From the NCBI RefSeq assembly GCF_001522545.3, contig NC_031769.1:6075999-6139998 (forward strand): a stretch of DNA of 64,000 nt, written 5' to 3'. Below are positions 54,001 to 64,000 of the stretch, in pieces (the stretch's first letter is position 1; every line of letters begins with the position of its first letter). Under the pieces are notes generated by a model that saw only the letters and a program-made list of their open reading frames with translations, had not been told where the DNA came from and searched no databases. A program made the translations under genes and the position numbers. The DNA comes from Parus major (taxonomy: Eukaryota; Chordata; Aves; Passeriformes; Paridae).

Positions 54001-54879
54001 TGAGAAGTGAAACACGTCCCAAATACCTTACAGTAAATGACACTAAAAAGTATAGATTTATTAATTCTCTTAATAAAATGATAATCCAAGCACCAGGGAA
54101 ATTCTTATCAATAAGAACTGATTAAATAGCTGGAATTACAAGGTGGGAAACAACTGGCCAAATTAGGACTTCCAGGCTAGTGTTTCTGCAGAAAACAGAC
54201 AGCATATATGCTGAGCTGCTTTTACCTAAAAGAGCTTAACACACACTTGCAGTCCTTGGGTTAAATAATTATGAAAGAGGGATCAAAGGTGCATGTTAGC
54301 CATTATAAAGCAGAATTCTGAAAAGCTGTTTGATGGGGGGCTGACTGTGTGGCTATCTCATTTAACTGCACCTTGCTTTCATCCTGATCTCTGCTACCTC
54401 CTTACCATCCAACTACTAACCCCTCCACAGGCTGTAACTCCCTTTTCTCTCACTGCAGCTTCTGATTATGGATTGCCTTTTTGCCCTCTGTACTCTAATG
54501 CTCCAGCTCCAGCTCTTTGACAAGTTCTGGGTTCTGCTCTATTTTTGTTATTATAAAGCACCTTGCCATAATCTCTGGATACTGGGGGCAATATCCACCA
54601 AAGAATAGGGTTGGATGTGTCAACCCAGTTTAATTTCTACTTCAATAAAATAAAATCTGCCATGTGCCACTCAGGAGCTATAATTCTGTAATCTGGGTGT
54701 TTATAAAATAAGCTCCCAGTCCCGACTATGCCATGCAAATCTGAAAATGAGTTTGTTCTTAAACCTCACCAGGGTTTACAAACCCAACATGCCTTCCAGC
54801 TTCACCCCATCACCCTTTACCTGCCTGGAGAAACAAAACCTATCAAATCGGTCCAGCACAAAGATAGATCTGTGGTGTG

Positions 54880-54962
54880 GTGGGTTTAGAAAGCCAGTGG
54901 TTTGACCCTTTACTCTGGATATGAAAGATCTGAGGTTTCAGTATGACTCCCCACCTGTGAGG
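54880..54962 (+). mobile_element. Possible tRNA-derived SINE leader (MIR family)
   Basis: The segment 'gtggtgggtttagaaagccagtggtttgaccc ... gatctgaggtttcagtatgactccccacc' follows the pattern of the tRNA-like 5' half of amniote SINEs: a guggu.uaGagC-type A box, then a degenerate GGTTCgAaTCC-type B box. It is heavily diverged; chance is possible. Confidence 0.3.
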
Positions 54963-55189
54963 ACGTAAATCTTGTCGCTATGGAAGCACATTAACTGCCA
55001 ATCTCAGGTTACTTCAGTGTAGTTGTGACAGATTTTCCTCTGCTACGTCCCTCTTCCAGTTGAAGAAACCACCCCCTCACATTCCACACCGCAACTCAAG
55101 CTGTAGGGTGAGGGATCCAAGGCTGGTCAGCCCAGACATCTTCCATCAGCCTGACCTTTCCCTCCTCAAAGCTCCTGGATAAATACAGG

Positions 55190-55588
55190 GACTGGAGTAT
55201 CTCTTTTATAAGATTTATAAGATTGCTCAAGTTGGTCCTGTTCAGTCTAAGGACTGAGAAGGGATCTCATTAATACTTATAAATATCTTACAGGTGGGTG
55301 CCAAGAGGACGGTGCTGGACTCTTTTTGGTGGTGCCCAGCAACAGGATAAGGAGCAATGGCCATAAACTAAAACACAAGAGGTTTATTTTCTAGATGAGT
55401 AAGACATTCTTTACATTGAGTGTGGCAGAGCACTGGAACAACTGCCCAGGAAGGTCACGGAGTCTCCCCTCTCTGGATCCAAATCCACCTGGACACATTC
55501 CTGTGTCACCAGCTCCATGTGAACCTGCCTTGGCAGAGTCGGGCAGGATGGGATCTCCAAAGAGCCTTTCCGACCCAAACAATTCTGT
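55190..55588 (+). mobile_element. CR1 LINE 3' end, directly upstream of the plus-strand promoter
   Basis: Plus-strand CR1 words in order: 'ctggagtatctc', 'ttcagtctaaggactgagaagggatctcattaatacttataaatatctta', 'gtgggtgccaagaggacggtgctggactctttttggtggtgcccagcaacaggataaggagcaatgg', 'agagcactggaacaactgcccagg', 'ggatctccaaagagcctttccgacccaaacaattctgt'. The copy is about 400 bp, 5'-truncated, and ends about 290 nt before the likely start codon of the neighbouring gene. Open frames of 88-195 codons overlapping it on either strand are not genes. Confidence 0.93.
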
Positions 55589-55845
55589 CCCAACTTCCAG
55601 GGGGCCATGTAGGGATGAAAAGCCCGAAACAAATACCTCGAGGGGCTGGAAAAGGCTCTGATCGTCACAAAGAGCTGCCAGACACCGTGTAAACCCAGTG
55701 CGATGAGACATACACAGCAAATCTGAGGGGAGGGAGTGAAAGCCGCACATCCAAAGCCCTGCACTCCTGATTCCCCTCACAGCTCGGAAAAAGGGACGCA
55801 GGCCACAGCCCCACAGCGCCTCGGCGATAGCCCTCAGGTCTCGCC

Positions 55846-55995
55846 ATGTTCTCCGGCCGCCCCAGCCCTGCCTGTCATGGCGGCGGAGGAGGAGGAGGAG
55901 GAAGAGGAGGAGAATGGGGAGGAGAAGGAGGAGGAGGCAGCGGTCACATGGCGCCAGCGCCGCCACAGCGGGCGCCACAGCGGGCGAAGGGGTGA
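55846..55995 (+). other. Overlapping upstream reading frame (possible uORF)
   Basis: An ATG at 55,846 (context gccATGt) opens 49 codons that end in TGA at 55,993-55,995. The product would begin MFSGRPSPACH and continue with a glycine run from the GGA repeat. It starts 31 nt before the favoured ATG in a different frame and overlaps it, so it could reduce initiation there. Only leader position and context support it. Confidence 0.3.
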
Positions 55996-56008
55996 TGCCA
56001 CCGCCGCG
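55877..56008 (+). CDS. Likely first coding exon of an unidentified plus-strand gene (partial)
   Basis: The ATG has G at +4 (gtcATGGcg) and is the first ATG in its frame after an in-frame TGA at 55,724-55,726. It opens 44 codons ending at a codon boundary before a GTGAGT donor. The peptide begins MAA, then nine glutamates, a short acidic stretch (NGEEKEEE), and an Arg/His/Ser-rich segment containing two HSGR repeats. Low-complexity acidic N-termini of this kind occur in many nuclear and cytosolic proteins and do not identify a family. Alternatively the exon is mostly 5'UTR: a third frame has an ATG at 55,995 giving only MPPP before the donor, and purine-rich GGA repeats are common in 5'UTRs. 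The gene is unnamed. Confidence 0.5.
55885..55937 (+). repeat. GGA-rich purine tract
   Basis: Almost pure purine over 53 nt, broken only by one T at 55,915. It encodes the glutamate run in the favoured frame and a glycine run in the upstream frame. Confidence 0.85.
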
Positions 56009-56014
56009 GTGAGT
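56009..56014 (+). other. Splice donor of the plus-strand first exon
   Basis: GTGAGT directly after GCCGCG. A consensus donor inside the CpG island, consistent with a first-exon boundary. Confidence 0.6.
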
Positions 56015-56154
56015 GCGGGGTTGTGCGGGACACGGGCCGTGGTGGCGGCGTGAGGGGAGGCGGCCCCGGCGGGGGAACCGGCTCCGGGGTGAGGGGCAGC
56101 CCGGGGGTGCGGGTCGGGGCCAGCGGCGGTATCGGGCTCTCTGTACACCGTGGT

Positions 56155-56212
56155 GCTCGGTCTCGATGATCTCAGAGGTCTTTTCTAACCTAGTTGATTG
56201 TGTGATTCTGTT
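56155..56212 (+). mobile_element. CR1 LINE terminal stub inside the CpG island
   Basis: 'gctcggtctcgatgatctcagaggtcttttctaacctagttgattgtgtgattctg' is the last 50-60 nt of a CR1 element, ending in the gattctgt tail. It sits 147 nt after the splice donor within GC-rich DNA. It is too short to carry a promoter of its own. Confidence 0.85.
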
Positions 56213-56450
56213 TTCCCGCCTGCCCTGTGGCAGCGGTTCCTGATCCCCAGAGGCTGGTCCGGTGCGGGGCTGCCCCGGTTCGGGTCTCGGGTGAGGTGGC
56301 AGCGGGAGGCTGCCCCGGCCGGGTCCCTGCCTGACCCGGGCCCTTGCTGAGAGCTCCTGGTTTAACCCGACCCCGGGGGGAGACCGAGGAGCTGCAGCGG
56401 GTTGTGCTGCACAAGATGAGAAATAACATAATTGCTGTTTCTTATAGTCT

Positions 56451-59400
56451 TTAAATGCATGTGAAGGCGCAGCAGCAGCTAGCCTGCAGGTTGACTGAAA
56501 CTCTGCAAATCTGACCCGAAATGTGAGGATCGGTACGTCTTGGTGTTGCTGGCGCTGCTCCGGTCATTGATTCGTTTGTAGGGCGAGGTCAGGCATTGCT
56601 TTTTGGAGCGCTGTGTGATCCCGTGAAGTATTAAAGCTTTATTTTCTTCATGAGTGGGAAATTTATTTTCAAACCGTTTCCTCCCCCTTCCCCCACCCTC
56701 ACCCTCCGCCCCCCCCTTGTTCTTCAGTATATACTTATACGCAACACTGAGGCTTCTCTCTTCCTTTTAGCAAATATATGCTATTCTTCGTGGCTGGTCT
56801 CCAGTTTTTCTAGTCAGTTCATTATTGCCATGTGGTATTTTTCTTTTTTTGTGCGTGTGTTAAAGCTTATAAGGAAAGCTGCAGCAGAACAAGCTGAAGC
56901 AAATGGACTGTTACAAAGTTACGTGCAAGGCAGAAGAAAGGTTCTCTGGTCCCTTGCTTGCAAGAAAACAGACTGATTGAGTAAGCCACCAAAAGCCCTG
57001 TGCTGCTGGCAGTGGGAGGCTTAGCAGGTCAGAATTCCCTGCTGTAATGTGGTACTGGAAGCAAACATTGTGTTTAGAATCCACCTTTCCAGACAGCTGT
57101 TTCACCTTTGTTCACTTTGTCACAGGTGTCAGCCTTAAAACTGCTGTCATAATTAGAACACTGATGCTCTCAATTATAGCATCTCTGTCAAGCTGTATCC
57201 TGAGTTGTTTTTCATATCAGTAGCAGGGAAGCTGCAGTAGACTCTACAGGACTTTAATATAATCAAAGTGCAGTCCCTACTTTTCTAAAGTAAAAAATAA
57301 CATCTCATGACCTGGCTTTGTTGCTCTGCTGTAAACAATCAGTGTTTTCTCCATTTGGTCTAGAGTATTTGGAGCATTGCTTTCTGTTCGAAGGAAGGCT
57401 GAAATTTCTCAGTGCCAGCACAGTAACTCTGCAGTTGGGCAGGTTGTTAGCACTCTGCTAACATGCTTTGTTTTTCCCTGGAAAATGTATTTTGACATAA
57501 GATCAAATCCCTTCTCTTGTAAGAAAGAGTAGTCTGGTAGTCTATAAGTTATATGAAGTATTCTTGCATGCTTTATGAGATAGGATTTGCTTTTTTTCTT
57601 TCCTATGGATGCCATCTTAATAGGAAACTATTCCTGGGTAACTGATTAGCTTAAGCTGATCCAAGTGCAGGCTGTGCCCAGGAAAGGATGGTACCAACCT
57701 CTTCCTGACAGTATGTTTCTGCCATGCTGCCTTATAGAGAACCTCTAAATATGTGAAATAGTCCAGCTGGGATTCCTAGGCCTCATTTTAGAACAGCTTA
57801 AATGTCCAGGTGGTTCCAGATAAGAGGCTTTTGATTAACAAGCAATTGGCCTCCCCTGGTAGAACTGTCTCTGAAGAACTGCATGCATTCTGCATAAGCT
57901 TTTTCTCATCTCTGGGTAAGATAAGCTCCTGCAGAGTTTTAGGAGCTCTTCTGCAGCAGGGAAGGAAAGAAATAACAGTGCAGCTCTAATGAGCCTTCTT
58001 CTCCCAGCCTCAGATGAGGATGCCAGCAGGCGAAGTGGCATTTGTTCTGCTGGAAGAGAGTCTGACTGCGGATTTCAGGGCATGTGGCCCAGCTTCTACT
58101 ATCTAATCACATTCTCAGAGGATGCAAATCAATACTGCATTATGTACAGGTGTAGCCCTGGATAGAGTTCCTGAAAAGCTTCTGTGTAACCATAGTTTAT
58201 GAGAATGGGTGAGTCTGGTCATTTTCATAGTGATGTAAAATAACAGTGATTGAAGTGTGATTGAAGCACTTTAGGTGGCAGAAGTTCTGGAAACAGCAGG
58301 GCAAGGGGAATAAAGATAAATTATTGTATTTTGAAAATTTATCTACAAAAAATAGGCTTCCTCACAATAAGTGATAGAAACCCCATGGTTTTAATGGTAG
58401 GTATAGGGCATGTGTGTGGTGTGGGAGTCACATGGGTGAGGTTAGTAGTAGTAAAAGGTGGTAAAAGTGGGGATTTTGGATCTTCCAGTGAGAAAAAAAC
58501 AGGGTACTAGAAGGGGTGGAGGTGGGGGAAAAGAACAGATGCAGGATGGTTCTTACATTACATTCCTGGAAGGTCCTCTAGAACAGTTGCAGTCTGAGCA
58601 CCAGGCTGAGTTTGGCACTGTGGCAGCTGTGTGTTGATAACTTGAAGCAGAGAAGTAAAGGGAGACTTCCACTGAAGGGAAAAAGTAAAACTTCCAAGAT
58701 TACAATCATTCCTTTCTATGACTGTTGCTTGTCAATTTCCTAAAGTGTTTGGTCTTCCTGATAGATGATAGTGCAGCTACAGGTATCCCCAAAATCAAGC
58801 AATTTCCTTTGGTACCATTAATTTTGGAGAGATGCTGGTTGCTGTTGCAGAATAAAAGTATGTTCTTGTATTTCAAGTGCAGAATTTGCTTGTTCTTTCT
58901 CAAAAAGTATTACAGAAGTGAAATCTGTTTCAATCCCCGTTAGAGTGTGGGAGGCAGATAAACTGTCCTTATCTAAGGTTGCTTTTCAAAACATATGGTG
59001 GTTTATGGAGATAAAAGCATTTGCTGTTGCAGCTGCTGTGTTAATGTATAAAGTAGTGTCAGTGGTAAGGTCTTGGATGTTAAAGCAGGATTTTGCAGCA
59101 TGGGTAAAAGCATTTGTTCAGCTCTTTTTGTGTAAGAGTCAATAGTGTGCACCACAACCTTCAGCCATGTTCTAGCGTGTTTCTCATGTGAGTCACCATT
59201 GTGTAAGAATTAGTGTAAATGTTCTGCTTGAAAACTCTGTAAAAAGTAGAAATACATTGCAGCAAAAAAGGTGGAAAATTAGGAAGCTGATTGTACTGTT
59301 TAATTCAAAAATTGACTTCAAGTATACTAAATTTTTGGTATTTTGTTATAAGAACTTCTGAGCTCATTCCCCGAGATGTGAAAACATGCTAAATTAAACT

Positions 59401-62400
59401 GATGATGTTACTGAAATGCAGAGTATGGATTAAAGTGCCTGTAAACATGTGTTGTGTGTGTTGTATCTTACCCCTTTCTTATGCAGTCTGGCTTGGCAGC
59501 CTGATTCCTTTGCATGTTTGAAACTGGAACACAGTGCCTAGGGGTGAATCAGCTTTTCCACTGCTGACGCGGATTAGAGACCCCTGAGGTAGAATTTGGT
59601 GCTGCCTGCTCTGCCTGCTTTAGAGGGTGAGTAAGAAGTTGTGCAGGCCAGGGAGGAGTCCAGAGCTGCTACCCCATAGTGCTCACAAGTCTTTGATGAG
59701 TAAAATTCAGTTGTGAGCAGGCGATCTCTTGTGGTTTTCTGTCTTGTGGCAGTAGTAGCGTTGCAAGTTCTGCATTTCTGAGACTGAAGTTGGCTGTGAC
59801 TGACAAGTTCTACCTTACCAGCTCTGCTACAGAGACTGTTCACATTTGGGCTCCAGCCTTTCCTGCCATGGAGCAGGACAAAAGTAACTCCTCTTGCTGC
59901 TCAAGAGGGAAGGAATATATACATGAATGGCTTTTTGGGGGCGACTGCCTACCTGCAATACCTTTTTGTTATTCCCAAGACTTCAACTACGAGGACATTG
60001 CACCATTTTAAAGTCAGATTTTAAATTGACAGGCTAAGCTAATAAACTTGCAGAGGCATGCTGAAAGGAAGGTACCTCAGTGAAGGGTTGCTATGTGCCA
60101 GACTGATTTAAGCAAATACTTAATGAATGTTAGAGGCATGTTCATGGAGGTCTTTTTAGTTTGTGTAAAACCATCCAAATGCTGCTTGGCTAAATGACAC
60201 AGATTTTCTTGTGCAGACAAGGATTAAATTGGATGCTTTAAACCTTGGAGGTGGCCTTAATTAAAACACAGATACTTTTCCAGGAAGCACAAACTATCCT
60301 GGTTTGATTCAAAACCCCTTATGAATCAATCTTTGAAGGTATTTTGACTATTTTGCCAATTCCTCAAGCATAACATCAAGAACAAATGATGCCACTGTCT
60401 CTTTGACCCTTCCCATATTTTTTATTGAATATGTGTTCTAGAAGCATTTCTTTTAGTTTTCCATTTTCCTGGAATACCTAAATTTTGTCAGTTAGCATGA
60501 ATCTCTTATCTCTGGTGTCAGCAGATGTCAAGACTCATCACCTATGAACCAAGAGATGGCCAAGTTCTGGATTGCACATTAACCTTCTGTGCAAGCAGAG
60601 TGTTCAGAGGTATGGCTCCTACTGAAGTGGAAAAATGTATTTTTGATCTGCTATTCATTTTGTTGCAACATCCTTTATTTCAACATCAAAATCCTGAGTA
60701 TGTTTTCCCGTTAGAAACATTGGCAATAGATAAGTAGAAGAAAAGTGACCAAGAGGGGATGGAAAAGGAGTGGTGCACGACTCTTTCCTCAAAGGGATTT
60801 CTTATGAGAAGGAAAGACCACAGAGAAGGACTGAAACAATAAGAAAATTAATTTTTGGCATAACTCGTAGAAGTTTCCTGTCCTTATAGGCATTGTACAA
60901 CATTTCTGCTAGTGACTTCTTTTAATCCAACAATTAAGGTATTTGTCTTAATGCATGCAAAGAGAGCCAAGACATTGAATTGCTGAGAATCTCATAAAAA
61001 TCTGCAGCTGAACAAATACTTCAACCAGAGTGTCCCTTGGCTCAGTCTGGTACCTGTCCTGGTGCAGTCAATGAGTTGAAGAGAAAAGTAAGTTTATATC
61101 TTTAGGATTCCTCTCTTTTATTAATGTCTAGAGACATTTGTGAGAAGATAAATGACATAGAGAGAAATCCAAAGCAAGAAGATTGCAGAGTCTTGGTTTA
61201 TCTCAGAATTTCTTACTGGGGAAAAATGAAAGATCCAAATGGCATGGATACTGTGGACTCTGTGCTAGAGCTTGAAGAGAAAAACTCCAAGTGATGTTGG
61301 TTTCTGGACATAAGAAATGCAGATGGACATTAAGATCAACTCATGCTTTTAGTATTTTTTCACTTCTTCTTTTTTTTTTTTAAACAATGACCATTAATCA
61401 ACATGGAAAAACACAGGACATGGTACATTGAGGAAATCACTAAGATAGTGCCATCCTTAACAGCATGGAGAAATGCAGCAGGGTTAAGAACTCTGAGCAC
61501 TTTAGCATGAGTTAAATATTTTCCTATTAGAAACGATCTAGTGATTTAAACTGTAACTTGTTTTAACCTCACATCTAATTCTGGGGCTATATTTTATCTA
61601 TTGTTTATATTTTTGTTTGTTTCTGTTTGGTTTTTGTTGGTTTTTTTTTTAAACAAATCCTTATTGCTTATATCAGTTACTCAGACTTCATAAAGATGTT
61701 TAATCCTGAACAAAGTATTTTAATGTAAATTTCTGCCTATTGAAAAGGAAAACCCTGTAGAAAGAGAAATGAATTAGGTGATATGTAGGGAGTAGGCAGG
61801 GAGGTCTAGGAATTCTGTAATTGATGCTGCAGAATAAGGTGCAATGTAACAATTCTCATTAAGGCAGTTTCCAACTCTCTAGTACAAATGGTAACATACT
61901 TGCAGAGATTTTTCATTTTATATATGTTCAGGTAGAGTCTTAGGAAGTTTCCAGTGTCAGTTGGCAGATGTCTTTTGTGTATTTTTTTGTATCCAGCTGT
62001 TGACATCAGTACTGAGTTCTGCACACGTGGATGGTGGATGTGTTCTGGGAGCTACTGCAGAACCTGTGCCAAGTGCAATTTCCATGGCTGCTTTAAAACA
62101 GACTGGTCAACTCCACTTTTTACCACTGTCCCACTCAAAAGTCCTTCAGTGAGGTCTGTTTTGTTGACAGATTTGCTGCCAGCTTTTTTTATTTTTGTCA
62201 GGAGGGTTGCACAAATGAGGCCTGAATTTATTTTTTTGTCATTTTTTTAAGAATTAGAAAATGTGTTTTCACTTTCCTTGTAAAAGACTAGAAAAAAAGC
62301 CCAAAGCACTTTTGATGAAAATTTCTGAAGATGAACAGAAAACACACCTAGAAAATTTCTGTCGAAATCTGAGAATATTATGAAGTTCCTAGTGATTTAG

Positions 62401-62718
62401 AAAATGAGGAGTAAGGGAATTTTTATACAACTTAATGATCATTTTCTCTAGCATTACTGTGGTCTAGTCATGATGAATGTTACTGATTGATTATGTGAGT
62501 GGCAGGAAGATGGCCATGTGTATATGGCCAAATCCATGGATTGATATATAGATCATGCATCAGCTGAAAAAACCCCAAAACAACGTAATAAAAGAGATAT
62601 GAAAAACAATTAAAACCAGAACAATATATTGATGATTTTGGGGCAGTGAATGCAGACAAATGAGTATGTGCAGCATTGGTGTCCTCAGAGTCATCCAAAC
62701 GGGCCTGTTTTCCTACAG
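56451..62718. other. Probable first intron of the plus-strand gene
   Basis: Ordinary A+T-rich DNA after the CpG island. No exon can be proved. Plus-strand donors at 58,207, 59,626 and 61,088 lack a matching good acceptor or a compatible open frame. A poly(T) run lies at about 61,373-61,381. Open frames near 58.9, 59.8 and 60.5 kb have no recognisable domain. Confidence 0.45.
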
Positions 62719-62889
62719 AAACCTGTGCTTGTTACCCCATTCCCAGTCAGGACTCACAAGCAGCAAAGTGTTAAGTTTCTGGCTCAGCGGCTCATTGTTC
62801 ACTGGGAATGAAGACACGCTGCTGCTGCAGTCAATGTGCTCTCCCTGTGTAACCTTGCTCTGCTTTAGTGCCGACTCTTCTGGAAAAAG
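62719..62889 (+). other. Candidate exon, plus strand
   Basis: An acceptor with pyrimidines (gttttcctacag) is followed 171 nt later by a good donor (gaaaaag then gtgagg). One frame is open throughout (contains SQSGLTSSKVLSF and CSPCVTLLCFS), but it is not the frame continued from the 55,877 start, which meets TGA after 31 codons. If used it is more likely an alternative or 5'UTR exon. The segment is locally GC-richer. Confidence 0.25.
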
Positions 62890-63369
62890 GTGAGGGTTCT
62901 ACAGTTCAGTTGTTCCCGTAGAAGTGTCACTAATCCAATTATTGTGTATGAATCTGCATTTTCGTTGTTATTTCGGTGAGCTTTACAGATATAAACTGTG
63001 AGGAACAGCTGAGCAGATTTTAAATGTTTAGAAAAGGTATTAAGCAGCTTATTTGTGTGTAGTTGACCTTGCAAACTCTCTTACATTCTGCATTTATATA
63101 TAGTGCTGAAGGGTTATTAAACTAGTATTTAGATGCATGGATCTTTAACGTGAGAGAGATGCCATGAAGAGGAACTTGCGGGGTGTTTAACCTTGCTGTT
63201 TTCTAAGCTCTATGGAAAGGAAGGGGCTGTATTAAAAAATGCATTGCAGCTTTCTTTGGAGACATTCTGGCTTCTTTCAGAGCTGGTTTTACTGATGAAA
63301 AGAAAATCTTACTGTTTGAATTAGAAGAAAGTATTTATTAGCAACAAAAAAGGCTGAAGGTATTTTTAG

Positions 63370-63462
63370 GACTCCGGGAATGGCATGACATGTATTTGTG
63401 TGCCAGATGGCTTAAAGGAACATCCAGCTCAGCAGCCTACGGAGCGTTTGTCAGGGGGATAG
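63370..63462 (+). other. Candidate exon, plus strand
   Basis: A 93-nt segment between a TTTTTAG acceptor (short pyrimidine tract) and a strong donor (ATAG then GTAAGA). One frame is open across it and reads LREWHDMYLCARWLKG...; the phase-0 frame stays open for 30 codons and ends in TAG exactly at the donor. Either a UTR exon or a chance pairing; no family is recognised. Confidence 0.25.
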
Positions 63463-64000
63463 GTAAGAATTTCTTTCTTATAACTGTGCTTTGGGAAATA
63501 AGCTTTTTTTTTGGAGGGGAATGAGGACACTGCAGCAGCATGAAACTGTGTACTGTATAGTACTTATTTACCCAGAACTGAGAACTAGGATATTGGTAAA
63601 CTTGTATTTCTTATCCAATATTCCTTGTTTTCTCTAATCAGGCTGGACTATTATGTTACTTTTTCTGTTGCACAGTGTGGTTGTAACTAAAACTGGTTTT
63701 CTTTTCAGCTGTTTGTTGACAAGAGATCCTGATTTACAAAAGTTTTCTTTCCAAAACTTATAACTGTTTTTTCCATTAAAATTGTGTCTTTAAATTAGCA
63801 AGTGAAATACTCTCACTTCATGGAGTGGAGTAATATGTGGGGAGAAAGGAATCCTCTATCAATTAGGGAAAAACCCGATATGTTTTGTTGTTGACAAAGA
63901 AGTGGAAGGTGTTACTGCAGAAGATACTTGAACATTTTTTTAAGGGTGCTTTTTTTTTTGAAATGCAAGTAGGTAAAGGAAGAATCTCACATTTTTATTA
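63463..64000. other. Non-coding DNA to the window end
   Basis: A+T-rich with T runs near 63,505 and 63,951. No exon or repeat is recognised. The plus-strand gene presumably continues beyond the window. Confidence 0.4.

Larger units (their letters stand above)
50063..55184. other. Intergenic DNA with small repeats
   Basis: No gene is recognised. Listed separately are a 43-bp duplication, an ATTCTTT array, a short inverted repeat and a possible tRNA-derived SINE trace. A poly(A) run lies at about 51,508-51,521. Around 52,200-52,380 words such as 'aaatttaggtgcctta' recall ancient amniote repeats, but not enough to name one. Confidence 0.45.
55780..56450. promoter_or_regulatory. CpG island, promoter of the plus-strand gene
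   Basis: A sharp rise in G+C and CpG from about 55,780 to about 56,450. Two YY1-like cores are visible: CCATGTT at 55,845-55,851 and the ATGGCGGC word at 55,877-55,884. YY1 sites are typical just downstream of the start site of TATA-less promoters; that role here is inferred. No TATA box is seen. The first exon donor lies inside the island. Confidence 0.7.

Noticed and set aside
55391..55978. 195-codon minus-strand open frame
   Set aside because: It runs antisense through a CR1 copy and the first exon of the plus-strand gene. Its first third is the reverse complement of the GGA repeat.
61007..61087. 81-nt plus-strand segment ending at GTAAGT, open in one frame
   Set aside because: Its acceptor (ataaaaatctgcag) is weak and its phase does not match the 55,877 frame.
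1..64000. CRISPR arrays, rRNA, tRNA genes, intact retroviral genes
   Set aside because: None seen. There is no spaced identical repeat array, no cloverleaf-like gene beyond eroded SINE traces, and no long retroviral frame.

Overview
This window looks like avian nuclear DNA. It carries at least nine short, 5'-truncated CR1 LINE relics in both orientations, with 3' ends close to the (ATTCTRTG)n form typical of birds. It also carries a few very old MIR/CORE-SINE-like fragments, is otherwise poor in repeats, has an A+T-rich background, and has two sharply bounded CpG islands. I see no bacterial, viral, rRNA, tRNA or CRISPR feature. The bird assignment rests on the CR1 tails; I cannot resolve the order or species.

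Layout. Positions 1 to about 23.9 kb are non-coding DNA with four CR1 pieces. They lie downstream of a minus-strand first exon at 24.2-24.3 kb, so they are probably that gene's long first intron. The CpG island at about 23.96-25.6 kb holds the minus-strand promoter and first coding exon (24,226-24,330) and an assembly gap of 34 Ns (24,481-24,514). Positions 25.6-55.2 kb are gene-poor and probably intergenic, with three CR1 copies, one MIR-like relic and several small tandem repeats. A second CpG island at about 55.78-56.45 kb is the promoter of a plus-strand gene whose likely first exon ends at a GTGAGT donor after 56,008. From there to 64,000 is probably its first intron, with two weak exon candidates near 62.8 and 63.4 kb.

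The two promoters are about 31 kb apart and point away from each other. Neither gene can be named: only a short, low-complexity N-terminus of each is visible. The open reading frames of 60-200 codons elsewhere look like chance or GC-rich artefacts, with no recognisable domain. I did not find a convincing new biological system. The observations most worth checking are the two N-termini with competing reading frames, the homopyrimidine tract beside the gap, CR1 material tight against the second promoter, and a few splice-flanked candidate exons.
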